This document shows, in pieces, positions 1 to 6,669 of a stretch of 6,669 nucleotides of DNA (the first letter of the stretch is position 1; the number at the start of each line of letters is the position of its first letter). Both the position numbers and the translations under genes were made by a program. The notes under the pieces are model-generated. The model was not told the DNA's origin, did no database searches, and saw nothing but the letters and a program-made list of their open reading frames with translations. The stretch lies in the NCBI GenBank assembly GCA_903912795.1, contig CAIWIS010000337.1, forward strand, positions 1 through 6,669, in the 5' to 3' direction. The stretch comes from an uncultured Bacteroidales bacterium. GTDB taxonomy: Bacteria; Bacteroidota; Bacteroidia; Bacteroidales; Paludibacteraceae.

Positions 1-47
1 ACCATGAAGTAAATAACTCCACTGTATGGTCGCAATTTTTCGGGTAA
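1..47 (+). CDS. Possible C-terminal tail of an unidentified gene (left-truncated)
   Basis: Reading from base 3, the plus strand is open from the window edge to a TAA at 45-47 and would encode HEVNNSTVWSQFFG. The ending, with N-x-S followed by a V-W-x-x-F-F helix, vaguely recalls the last helix of some alpha/beta-hydrolase esterases, but 14 residues cannot establish a family. If real, the gene is convergent with tsaD, leaving a 96-base gap between the two stops. A competing reading exists on the minus strand: an ATG at 65-63 opens a frame that runs off the left edge without a stop (begins MVNSFILPEKLRPY). Only one of these is likely to be coding, and possibly neither is. Confidence is low because of the short length. 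Confidence 0.22.
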   Translation, partial: HEVNNSTVWSQFFG

Positions 48-143
48 TATAAAAGAATTTACCATTTTATCATTTACTATTTACCAATATAAAATCGTAA
101 CTTTCATAGCATCATTATATCAACTCACCAACATATCATTATA
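48..143. other. AT-rich intergenic gap downstream of tsaD
   Basis: This stretch contains no convincing gene and no GC-rich terminator hairpin. It is rich in short direct repeats: ATCATTATATCA at 111-122 recurs at 135-146 (24-base period, the second copy covering the tsaD stop codon), TTTACCA occurs at 58-64 and 80-86, and AATATAAAA occurs at 46-54 and 86-94. The only sizeable inverted repeat is AT-only (64-70 with 89-95) and is too weak to call a terminator. It is probably the 3' untranslated region of tsaD plus a spacer. Confidence 0.5.
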
Positions 144-146
144 TCA
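111..146. repeat. 12-bp direct repeat, two copies, at the 3' end of tsaD
   Basis: ATCATTATATCA is present exactly at 111-122 and again at 135-146, so the period is 24 bases. The second copy includes the tsaD termination codon (144-146 read as TGA on the minus strand). The flanking bases differ on both sides, so this is not part of a longer duplication visible here. In AT-rich DNA a 12-base match this close may reflect local slippage or chance. Confidence 0.6.
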
Positions 147-1169
147 TGACATCACCACTCTTGAATAAGGTGCTTCGTTCAATTCACAAAAATCATTATT
201 CAAAAACTTAAAATAACCAGTAATGGCAATCATAGCTGCATTATCGGTAGTGTAAGCTAAAGGCGGTATAAAAACATCCCAATGATACTTTTTTTGATGA
301 TCATAAAAAGCTTGTCGTAAAGCAGAATTTGCCGACACACCACCTGCTACGGCCACTTGATTGATTTTTAAATCAACAGCAGCTTTTCGCAGTTTTGCCA
401 TAAGTATCTCAACCACCGTATTTTGAATCGACGCACACAAATCGTTTAGATTTTCGGTAATAAAATTTGGATTTTCCTTTAATTTATCTTTTACCAGATA
501 CAAAAACGAAGTTTTTAATCCACTAAAACTATAATTATATTCGGGTATTTGTGGTTTATTAAATTTAAATGCAGATGGGTTTCCAGTTTTTGCCAAATTA
601 TCAACAAAAGGTCCACCAGGATAAGGCAAACCCATTACTTTAGCACATTTATCAAAAGCTTCGCCCGCAGCATCATCTATTGTCTGACCAATAATTTCCA
701 TATCGGTATACGAGCGAACAACAATAATTTGTGAATTTCCGCCCGAAACCAGCAAGCATAAAAATGGAAATTGAGGCATTACTTCTTTATCGGAACCTAA
801 ACTTATAAAATGAGCCAACACGTGTGCTTGCAAGTGATTAACATCAACCAATGGTATTTTAAGCGCTTGTGCAAAGCCTTTTGCAAATGACGTGCCGACC
901 AACAATGACCCCAAAAGTCCGGGGCCACGCGTAAAAGCAATAGCACTTAAATCAGTATTCGAAATACCAGCTTCCTTAATTGCTTGATGCACCACAGGAA
1001 TAATATTTTGCTGATGCGCTCTGGATGCCAATTCAGGAACTACACCACCATACTTAGCATGTACCGATTGTGAGGCAGTAATATTGGAAAGTAAAATTCC
1101 ATCTTTAATTATGGCTGCCGATGTGTCATCACATGAAGATTCGATGCCAAGAATATAAACTCGTTTCAT
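144..1169 (-). CDS. tsaD: tRNA N6-adenosine threonylcarbamoyltransferase TsaD
   Basis: TsaD (also called Gcp, YgjD or Kae1) transfers the threonylcarbamoyl group from threonylcarbamoyl-AMP to A37 of ANN-decoding tRNAs, making t6A in the cytoplasm together with TsaB and TsaE; TsaC/Sua5 makes the intermediate. The 341-residue product has the usual full length. It shows the opening GIESSCDDTSAAI at about residues 8-20, HAKYGGVVPELASR at 37-50, RGPGLLGSLLVG at 81-92, the metal-ligand histidines H112 and H116 in VNHLQAHVLAH, GEAFDK at 169-174, PYPGGP at 182-187, AGGVSAN at 275-281, and the third metal ligand D309 in TTDNAAM. The ASKHA-fold phosphate motif reads SGGNS (142-146) where most family members have SGGHT. 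The ATG at 1169-1167 directly precedes the conserved N-terminus, so the start is secure. No Shine-Dalgarno sequence is seen, as is usual in Bacteroidota. It is divergent from tamB. Identification is very secure. Confidence 0.98.
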   Translation of the reverse strand: MKRVYILGIESSCDDTSAAIIKDGILLSNITASQSVHAKYGGVVPELASRAHQQNIIPVVHQAIKEAGISNTDLSAIAFTRGPGLLGSLLVGTSFAKGFAQALKIPLVDVNHLQAHVLAHFISLGSDKEVMPQFPFLCLLVSGGNSQIIVVRSYTDMEIIGQTIDDAAGEAFDKCAKVMGLPYPGGPFVDNLAKTGNPSAFKFNKPQIPEYNYSFSGLKTSFLYLVKDKLKENPNFITENLNDLCASIQNTVVEILMAKLRKAAVDLKINQVAVAGGVSANSALRQAFYDHQKKYHWDVFIPPLAYTTDNAAMIAITGYFKFLNNDFCELNEAPYSRVVMS

Positions 1170-1224
1170 TCTAAAAAATTATGGAACAATAATTGTGTAT
1201 TAAGCACTTTTGAATGCCGATAAA

Positions 1225-1232
1225 CAAAAATA
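1225..1232 (-). promoter_or_regulatory. Candidate -7 element (TAnnTTTG) for tsaD
   Basis: On the minus strand these bases read TATTTTTG, an exact match to the Bacteroidota -7 consensus TAnnTTTG. Transcription would run leftwards into tsaD and give a leader of roughly 50 bases before the ATG at 1169. A matching upstream TTTG (-33) is not at the usual spacing of about 19 bases; the nearest, 1261-1264 read on the minus strand, is 28 bases away. Support is therefore the -7 motif and position only. Confidence 0.42.
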
Positions 1233-1238
1233 AATCAC

Positions 1239-1246
1239 TATTTTTG
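1239..1246 (+). promoter_or_regulatory. Candidate -7 element (TAnnTTTG) for the tamB operon
   Basis: TATTTTTG matches the Bacteroidota TAnnTTTG consensus exactly and is followed by GC then A-rich sequence. It lies just upstream of the ATG at 1256, so the transcript would have a leader of only a few bases. A TTTG at 1209-1212 is a possible -33 element, but its 26-base spacing is longer than the usual value of about 19. If this promoter is the real one, the in-frame upstream ATG at 1214 cannot be used from this transcript. Confidence 0.42.
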
Positions 1247-1255
1247 CATAAAATA

Positions 1256-4200
1256 ATGTCCAAAGGTATAAAAAAAACGATAAACATATTTGCCAATTTT
1301 GTTGCAGCGCTAATGATAGTTGCTGCAACAATCCCTATTGTATTGCAATTCAGCAGAATACAAAACTACTTTTCGGATATAATCGAAAATGAAATTTCTC
1401 AAAAAATTGCTTCCAAGGTTACTATTGGCGATATACATTACCAATTATTTAACACCATTCGTATAAAAGATCTTTATATTGAAGATCAACAAAAAGACAC
1501 CCTTTTATATATCAAAAAAACCTATCTCGATCTACAATTATGGAAACTTTTGAAAGGGAAAGTACTTATTACAGCCTTAGAATTTGATAATTTACGTGGT
1601 AATGTAAAACAATTTAATGATGGCAAAACGAATATTGATTTTATAATCAATGCCTTTAAAAAAACAGAAGATAAAAAACCTTCCAATTTGGAATATAAAA
1701 TTCGCAATTTAAGTATTCGTAATTCTGCATTTAATTACAAAACCGAAACAGATACGCCAAAACCACACAAAGGGAAATTTGACCCAACAAACCTGCAATT
1801 CACCGATTTAAATGCTGATATTGAATTAAACACATTAACATCAGACACTTTAAGTGTAAACATCAAAAACATAAACTTAAAAGAAATATCTGGTTTTGAA
1901 TTGAAAAAATTATCAACTCAACTAATTGGATCAACAAAGCAAGCAAAAATTCAATTTATTGAACTCGATTTGCCAACATCAAGTTTAAACTTATCAGATA
2001 TTGAAATTAAATACGACAGTTTGAGTAATTTTAAGAATTTTGCTGAAAAGGTGAAACTTAAAATACCATTGAATCGTTCGTTAATTAACTTAACTGATTT
2101 TAAAGCATTTGTACCCGAATTTGAAAATCTTACCGAATTTGTTGACATTAGTGGCACATTGAGTGGGAGTATATCAAATCTTAAAGTCAAAAACTTAGAA
2201 CTGAAACATGGAAAATCATTGTATTTAAACACTGATATTGAAATAAATGGTCTTCCATCAATTCAAGATGCATTTATATATACTGATATAAAGGAATTTT
2301 CGGTAAATAAATCTGAGATTCAAGATTTTGTTTCGCGAATCACAAAAAAACCACTTATACTACCTAAAGAATTAAACAACTTAGGACAAATGCGCTACAA
2401 GGGCAATATAACTGGTTTTTTGAGTAATTTAGTTACTTATGGCAATCTCAAAACAAATATTGGTTCAATTTCAACTGATATTTTATTAAAATTCGAAAAT
2501 CAACTGAAAGACCTTACCTACAGCGGTTCTTTAAAAACGAACAACCTCGAAATTAACAAATTACTCAATTCGGGAAAAATTGGAGCTTTGTCGATGAATA
2601 TATCTACTAATGGCAAAAAACTGGAAGGTAAACCATTGAAAGGCAAGGTAAAAGGCGAAATTGAAAGTTTGCAACTTCTCAATTACACCTACAATGATAT
2701 TTTGCTCGACGGCAAATACGATGGTTCAGGTTTTGATGGAGCCGTTAAAGTAAACGATAAAAATATTGATGCTGATTTTAAGGGAATTATTGACTTAACA
2801 AAAAAACTACCCGTTTTCGATTTTACACTAAATGTAAAAGATGCTGATTTACACGCATTAAACATCACCGAAAAGTATGCAGGCTCATTGCTGGCATTTG
2901 ATGGAAAAACAAATATGATGGGAAAAACTGCCGACGATATTAACGGATATGTGGCATTTAACAATATAGTTTTTACTAATAAAAACAAGACACTTAATAT
3001 TGAAAACATAAAATTTATAAGCAGAATTGATGATAAGAACACTAATTTCAGCATAAATTCCGACTTTTTGAATGGCAGTTTTGCCGGACAATTTAAATAC
3101 AGCAAGGTTCCAAGTATAATCAACGATATTTTAAAAAATTATTTACCATCGCTAGCCAAAAACCAAATTGTAAAATCGAGCAATAATTATATTGATTTTG
3201 ACCTTAAAATAACTAACACCAAAGCAATTTCGGAAGTTTTAGAATTACCTTATCAACTAATGGAATCAGCCCTAATTAAAGGTAGTATCAATAACATTAG
3301 TAATAAACTAAAAATTGAAGGTGACATACCAAGGTTTAGATATAACAAACAAGAAATTGAGAAAATAAAATTGAATATCGATAATGCAGGTAAACAATTG
3401 CAGATATCAACTCGTGGTCAACTGTTACAAAAACAAGGTTTAACCAATGTATACCTCACATCAACAGCTTCAAACGATTCAGTTTCGACCGTACTTGGAT
3501 GGTTATCAGATTCAAAAGCAGTAACTAATGCTGGCGAAGTGGCTGCAGTTACCAAATTCACTAATTCCGATGGTAAACTAGCTGCTAATTTACAGTTTAA
3601 GCCAACTCAACTAATTATATCTGATTCAATATGGCATATTCAGCCCAGTTCAATTGATTTCAAATCAGACAGCACATTATCAATAAATAATTTTAAATTC
3701 GAAAAAAATTCACAATTCATACATGTTGATGGAACAGTTTCGAAAAAAATGGGCAACAATCTGAATTTTGCCATGAATGACTTGAATTTGGATTTTGTAA
3801 TGAATTTACTCAAGCTTAAAGGCATTCAGATAGGTGGTTTTGTAACTGGAAATGCTTCGCTTCAAACAAAACAAAATCAGCCAATTTTTTTAGCTAATTT
3901 ATTCGTAAACAACGCAATGATTAACAATAAAAGTATTGGCGATGCTACAATAAAATCGACTTGGGATAATAAAAACAGCCAAATGTTACTCTATGCCGAT
4001 TTTATAAAAAACAAAAAAGATACCATTGGAACTGCTAAAGGTATTTTTGAACCAAAAACAGATTCGATTGATGTGAATTTTGATTTAAATGGACTGAGCA
4101 TCGAATTTTTGCAGCGTTACTTTGCAGGTGTAGTTGATAATGTAAAAGGAAATGGTTATGGCAAAATTCGAATGTTTGGACCAACCAAAACTATGGGTTT

Positions 4201-5695
4201 TGAGGGTGAAGCATATATTGATAAAGCGCAAATGACAGTAAGTGTTCTGAAAACAAATTATTATTTTAGCGATACAATTAAACTAACACGCAAATCCATC
4301 AAATTAAAGAATATTGAGTTTTATGATGCCGAACGAAATAAAGGCACTTTAAATGGAATTGTTAATCACAATGGTTTGTTCTCAAAAATGAATTACAATA
4401 TCAATATCAAAGGCAAAAATATTATTGGCATGGATACTCAATCCAAAGATAATGATTATTTTTATGGCAAAGCATACGCTACTGGTACTGTAAACATTAC
4501 TGGAAACGATGATGAATGCAGCATTGTAATAAATGCAGTAACACAGCCAAAATCGAAAGCATTTATTCAAATGGGTGGTGTTTCAACTGCTTCGGACAAT
4601 AGCTTTATCCGATTCGAAAGTCTGTCTAATGCTAGTATTGCAACAAAACCAATAATCGACAAAAACCGTTTCAATACGAAGGTAGATTTAAACATCGATG
4701 TTACTAATGATGCTGACATGCAATTAATAGTTGACCCAAAAGCTGGCGACGTAATTGCTGGTCGTGGAAATGGAAGTTTGCGAGTACAATTCGATACATT
4801 CTCGGACATAAAACTGTATGGAACATATACTATAAACAATGGATATTACCTTTTTACACTACAAACAATTGTGCGTAAGGAGTTTAAAATCGACGATGGA
4901 AGTACACTTTCGTGGACAGGCGATCCTTTTGGTGCAAAAGTAAATATACGCGCCATATACCCGCTTACAGCCTCGTTAAGTAGCATTATGAAGGCTGAAG
5001 AGCTTTCTTCGTCGACTCGACGCACAAGCATGCCTGTAAATTGTATTCTAAAACTTACCGATGACTTGATGACTCCGACCATAAAATTCGAAATTGACCT
5101 ACCTACTGCCGACGAAAGTATGAAGCAGAAACTACGTAGTATTATTAATACCGAAGAGATGATGAATCGTCAGATTGCTTATTTATTGGCAGCCAATAGT
5201 TTTTACAATCCTGAGCAAGTTACAAATGCTAACCAAGGTGCAATAAGTTCGTTTGTAACATCAACATTAAGTGCTCACTTAAATAATTTTATCCAAAAAA
5301 CATTGAAAAGTGATATGCTTTCGTTTGGTTTTGATTGGCAACAAACCGATGCTACTGATAATCAATACAAAGCACAGGTAATGTTACAACCAAACGACCG
5401 CATAATTGTAAATAGTAATGTAGGCTACCGAGCTGATAAATACACCCAAAATCCAGATGACCGTTATATGTGGGATGTGGATTTTGAATACTTATTAACC
5501 GAAAGTGGTAAATTGAGGTTCAAAGCATACAGCCATACTATTGACCGCGCACAATTGAAAGAAGCCAAAACAACACAAGGAATGGGATTTGTGTACAAAG
5601 AAGATTTTCAGAGTGTTAATGAAATGTTTCGGTATTATTGGACGATTTTTAATGAGAAAATTAAGAATCAGACAAAATTAGTTTATAAAAAATAA
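1256..5695 (+). CDS. tamB: TamB-like translocation/assembly module protein (AsmA-like, DUF490)
   Basis: TamB proteins are anchored in the inner membrane by one N-terminal helix and span the periplasm as a long beta-rich groove. They support outer-membrane protein assembly (with TamA or TamL) and, as AsmA-like proteins, glycerophospholipid transport to the outer membrane. The product has 1479 residues from 1256, longer than the roughly 1260 of E. coli TamB and in line with other Bacteroidota versions. A basic start (MSKGIKK) leads into one hydrophobic helix at about residues 10-30. Then come about 900 residues of repetitive, Asn/Lys/Ser/Thr-rich beta-strand sequence with no cysteine- or metal-type motifs. 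The conserved C-terminal TamB domain begins near residue 965 (GKIRMFGPTKTMGFEGEA), continues through DPKAGDVIAGRGNGSLRV (about 1160-1178) and NNGYYLFTLQ, and includes NRQIAYLLAANSFY (about 1303-1316) and LLTESGKLRFKAY near the end. An in-frame ATG at 1214 would add 14 residues; 1256 is preferred because a promoter-like TAnnTTTG lies between the two. Its stop overlaps the next gene by one base. No TamA/TamL-like partner is present in the window. Confidence 0.93.
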   Translation: MSKGIKKTINIFANFVAALMIVAATIPIVLQFSRIQNYFSDIIENEISQKIASKVTIGDIHYQLFNTIRIKDLYIEDQQKDTLLYIKKTYLDLQLWKLLKGKVLITALEFDNLRGNVKQFNDGKTNIDFIINAFKKTEDKKPSNLEYKIRNLSIRNSAFNYKTETDTPKPHKGKFDPTNLQFTDLNADIELNTLTSDTLSVNIKNINLKEISGFELKKLSTQLIGSTKQAKIQFIELDLPTSSLNLSDIEIKYDSLSNFKNFAEKVKLKIPLNRSLINLTDFKAFVPEFENLTEFVDISGTLSGSISNLKVKNLELKHGKSLYLNTDIEINGLPSIQDAFIYTDIKEFSVNKSEIQDFVSRITKKPLILPKELNNLGQMRYKGNITGFLSNLVTYGNLKTNIGSISTDILLKFENQLKDLTYSGSLKTNNLEINKLLNSGKIGALSMNISTNGKKLEGKPLKGKVKGEIESLQLLNYTYNDILLDGKYDGSGFDGAVKVNDKNIDADFKGIIDLTKKLPVFDFTLNVKDADLHALNITEKYAGSLLAFDGKTNMMGKTADDINGYVAFNNIVFTNKNKTLNIENIKFISRIDDKNTNFSINSDFLNGSFAGQFKYSKVPSIINDILKNYLPSLAKNQIVKSSNNYIDFDLKITNTKAISEVLELPYQLMESALIKGSINNISNKLKIEGDIPRFRYNKQEIEKIKLNIDNAGKQLQISTRGQLLQKQGLTNVYLTSTASNDSVSTVLGWLSDSKAVTNAGEVAAVTKFTNSDGKLAANLQFKPTQLIISDSIWHIQPSSIDFKSDSTLSINNFKFEKNSQFIHVDGTVSKKMGNNLNFAMNDLNLDFVMNLLKLKGIQIGGFVTGNASLQTKQNQPIFLANLFVNNAMINNKSIGDATIKSTWDNKNSQMLLYADFIKNKKDTIGTAKGIFEPKTDSIDVNFDLNGLSIEFLQRYFAGVVDNVKGNGYGKIRMFGPTKTMGFEGEAYIDKAQMTVSVLKTNYYFSDTIKLTRKSIKLKNIEFYDAERNKGTLNGIVNHNGLFSKMNYNINIKGKNIIGMDTQSKDNDYFYGKAYATGTVNITGNDDECSIVINAVTQPKSKAFIQMGGVSTASDNSFIRFESLSNASIATKPIIDKNRFNTKVDLNIDVTNDADMQLIVDPKAGDVIAGRGNGSLRVQFDTFSDIKLYGTYTINNGYYLFTLQTIVRKEFKIDDGSTLSWTGDPFGAKVNIRAIYPLTASLSSIMKAEELSSSTRRTSMPVNCILKLTDDLMTPTIKFEIDLPTADESMKQKLRSIINTEEMMNRQIAYLLAANSFYNPEQVTNANQGAISSFVTSTLSAHLNNFIQKTLKSDMLSFGFDWQQTDATDNQYKAQVMLQPNDRIIVNSNVGYRADKYTQNPDDRYMWDVDFEYLLTESGKLRFKAYSHTIDRAQLKEAKTTQGMGFVYKEDFQSVNEMFRYYWTIFNEKIKNQTKLVYKK

Positions 5696-6312
5696 TGAAA
5701 AAACTTTTTCAAATATTAGCTGTTTTATTGCTAGCTTACACTTCGGCATTTAGCAGTACTACCGATTCGCTTTTTATTAAATTACCCGACAATTTAATAC
5801 CTACTCTCACATCCAAACAACGGTATGAATTAACTGAATACTTTAAGGCGGGAAAAAATGATAGCGTTAAAAATTTAGTTGGTTCCAATACAATTTTGCT
5901 TAAATATGACACTGCTTCCTGCCATATCATTGTTAAAACCTCGGCTACAGGCACTACCGAAATAAAACGACTAAACGCATCAAACCATTCATTTTCAATA
6001 GCAATAATTAATACTATATCGCAACCGATTATGTTTTCAACCTTGAGTTTTTATAATGAAAATTGGCAGAGAATAGCTATTAAAGTTGAGCTTCCTGAAA
6101 CTAAAAGTTGGATAAATTACACAAAGATAACCACATCGGATATTGAAGCGTCATGGATTGAAACGCTATTGGATAAAAAGTATTATTCGATGAAATTTAA
6201 CGATTCGAATGAACTAGATGTTCGAAATAATGTTTTATCAACGTTAAGTGTGGCCGATCGAAAACTAGTTGAGCCATACTTCATTGATAAAAGTATACAA
6301 ATTCAATTTTAG
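5695..6312 (+). CDS. Exported DUF3256-family-like protein of unknown function
   Basis: The 205-residue product begins with a clear signal peptide: MKK, a hydrophobic core (ILAVLLLAY), and a likely signal peptidase I site after A-F-S at residue 20. There is no lipobox cysteine, so it is probably soluble in the periplasm or secreted. After cleavage it opens with DSLFIKLPDNLIPTLTSKQR and a YELTEYFKAGKND stretch. These resemble the DUF3256 proteins of Bacteroidia, which typically start with a 'DSLF..MPDSLLP.L....R....D' pattern followed by a short beta-rich region; this match is from memory of the family. SFYNENWQRI near residues 118-127 also fits that family. No catalytic motif is visible. The ATG at 5695-5697 overlaps the tamB stop as TAATG, suggesting translational coupling, and ubiE follows after ten bases. 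Function is unknown; linkage to TamB points loosely to an envelope role. Confidence 0.8.
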   Translation: MKKLFQILAVLLLAYTSAFSSTTDSLFIKLPDNLIPTLTSKQRYELTEYFKAGKNDSVKNLVGSNTILLKYDTASCHIIVKTSATGTTEIKRLNASNHSFSIAIINTISQPIMFSTLSFYNENWQRIAIKVELPETKSWINYTKITTSDIEASWIETLLDKKYYSMKFNDSNELDVRNNVLSTLSVADRKLVEPYFIDKSIQIQF

Positions 6313-6322
6313 AAACAGACTA

Positions 6323-6669
6323 ATGCAATCAGAAACCAAGGAATATACCAAAGTTAAGCCCTATAACGAACACGAAGCAAAGACTACACAGCTTTCACGC
6401 ATGTTCAACACCATATCGGCAAAGTACGATGCCTTTAATGATATTATGACTTGGGGTATGGCTCGTTATTGGCGTAAAAAAGCACTGCTAAGTCTTAAAC
6501 CTTTCAATCCAAAAACAATACTTGACATAGCTACCGGCACCGGCGATATATGCATTAAAGCGTTTGAATACCTTGAACCTGAATTAGCTTATGGAGTTGA
6601 CATTTCGGACCAAATGATGGAAGTTGGTAAACAAAAAGTTGAAAAAGCGGGTTTAACAGGGAAAATTAC
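6323..6669 (+). CDS. ubiE: Demethylmenaquinone methyltransferase UbiE/MenG (right-truncated)
   Basis: UbiE/MenG is an S-adenosylmethionine-dependent C-methyltransferase that makes menaquinone from demethylmenaquinone, the last step of that pathway. Bacteroidota use menaquinone, so MenG activity is the likely role. About 115 codons are visible of a usual length near 240. The typical N-terminal signature MFNTISAKYDAFNDIMTWGM (residues 27-46) is followed by RYWRKKAL, then SAM-binding motif I LDIATGTGD (67-75) and the acidic-loop strand GVDIS (91-95) with MMEVGKQK. The reading frame is intact up to the window edge. The ATG is ten bases after the stop of the upstream exported-protein gene, so the two are probably cotranscribed. 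There is no Shine-Dalgarno sequence. The roughly 25-residue N-terminal extension before the signature is rich in charged residues and is common in Bacteroidota members. Confidence 0.96.
   Translation, partial: MQSETKEYTKVKPYNEHEAKTTQLSRMFNTISAKYDAFNDIMTWGMARYWRKKALLSLKPFNPKTILDIATGTGDICIKAFEYLEPELAYGVDISDQMMEVGKQKVEKAGLTGKI

Larger units (their letters stand above)
1225..1246. repeat. 8-bp inverted repeat with 6-base spacer in the divergent promoter
   Basis: CAAAAATA at 1225-1232 and TATTTTTG at 1239-1246 are perfect reverse complements separated by aatcac. Pairing does not extend in either direction. The arms coincide exactly with the two outward-facing TAnnTTTG elements, so the symmetry may simply be two back-to-back promoters, or it may also serve as an operator for a dimeric regulator. 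The DNA symmetry is seen directly; the role is inferred. Confidence 0.6.

Noticed and set aside
64..95. ATTTTAT at 64-70 and ATAAAAT at 89-95 as a terminator stem for tsaD
   Set aside because: The stem is 7 bp of A-T pairs only with an 18-base loop and no clear adjacent U-run tied to it; it is too weak for an intrinsic terminator.
549..734. Plus-strand 61-codon open frame inside tsaD
   Set aside because: It lies wholly antisense to highly conserved TsaD codons, has no recognisable features, and looks like a shadow frame.
1186..1196. ACAAT-A-ATTGT small palindrome in the tsaD leader
   Set aside because: Five-base AT-rich arms with a single central base are expected by chance at this composition. 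It could be a regulator site but nothing else supports that.
1170..1255. Possible riboswitch or small RNA in the divergent intergenic region
   Set aside because: Only 86 bases, AT-rich, with no stable stem or conserved aptamer-like element visible on either strand.
2689..3123. Minus-strand 144-codon open frame inside tamB with hydrophobic stretches
   Set aside because: Antisense to a continuous tamB frame. The hydrophobic look is what arises from reading Asn/Lys-rich AT-biased codons in reverse. No start context or family resemblance.
5010..5022. GC-rich near-palindrome CGTCGA-C-TCGACG within tamB
   Set aside because: It encodes an ordinary Ser/Thr/Arg segment (SSSTRR) in frame. One short palindrome inside a long gene has no supporting context as a binding site.

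Overview
The window comes from an AT-rich genome that looks like the phylum Bacteroidota, probably class Bacteroidia. The evidence is a very long Bacteroidetes-style TamB protein, a DUF3256-type secreted protein, a menaquinone-type UbiE/MenG methyltransferase, the absence of recognisable Shine-Dalgarno sequences before the starts, and promoter-like TAnnTTTG elements. This assignment is inferred from protein style; no search was run.

Layout. Bases 1-143 are a short AT-rich gap with small direct repeats and possibly the last 14 codons of a plus-strand gene. From 1169 down to 144 on the minus strand is a complete tsaD, the catalytic subunit for the universal tRNA modification t6A. An 86-base divergent intergenic region (1170-1255) holds two outward-facing TAnnTTTG elements arranged as an 8-bp inverted repeat. 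From 1256 (or 1214) to 5695 on the plus strand is a giant tamB-like gene for an inner-membrane-anchored, periplasm-spanning beta-rich protein. It overlaps by one base (TAATG) with a 205-residue exported protein of the DUF3256 type (5695-6312). Ten bases later starts ubiE/menG (6323 onward), cut off by the right edge after about 115 codons.

How the genes relate. The three plus-strand genes are packed tightly enough to be one transcription unit: envelope lipid/outer-membrane biogenesis (TamB), an unknown exported protein, and the last step of menaquinone synthesis. tsaD is transcribed the other way from a shared, probably overlapping promoter region. These look mostly like housekeeping chromosomal genes. 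I see no mobile element, CRISPR array, RNA gene, defence locus or sign of recent transfer, and I do not claim a new system. The items most worth a second look are the overlapping divergent promoter, the coupling of the uncharacterised exported protein to TamB, and the altered SGGNS motif in TsaD.
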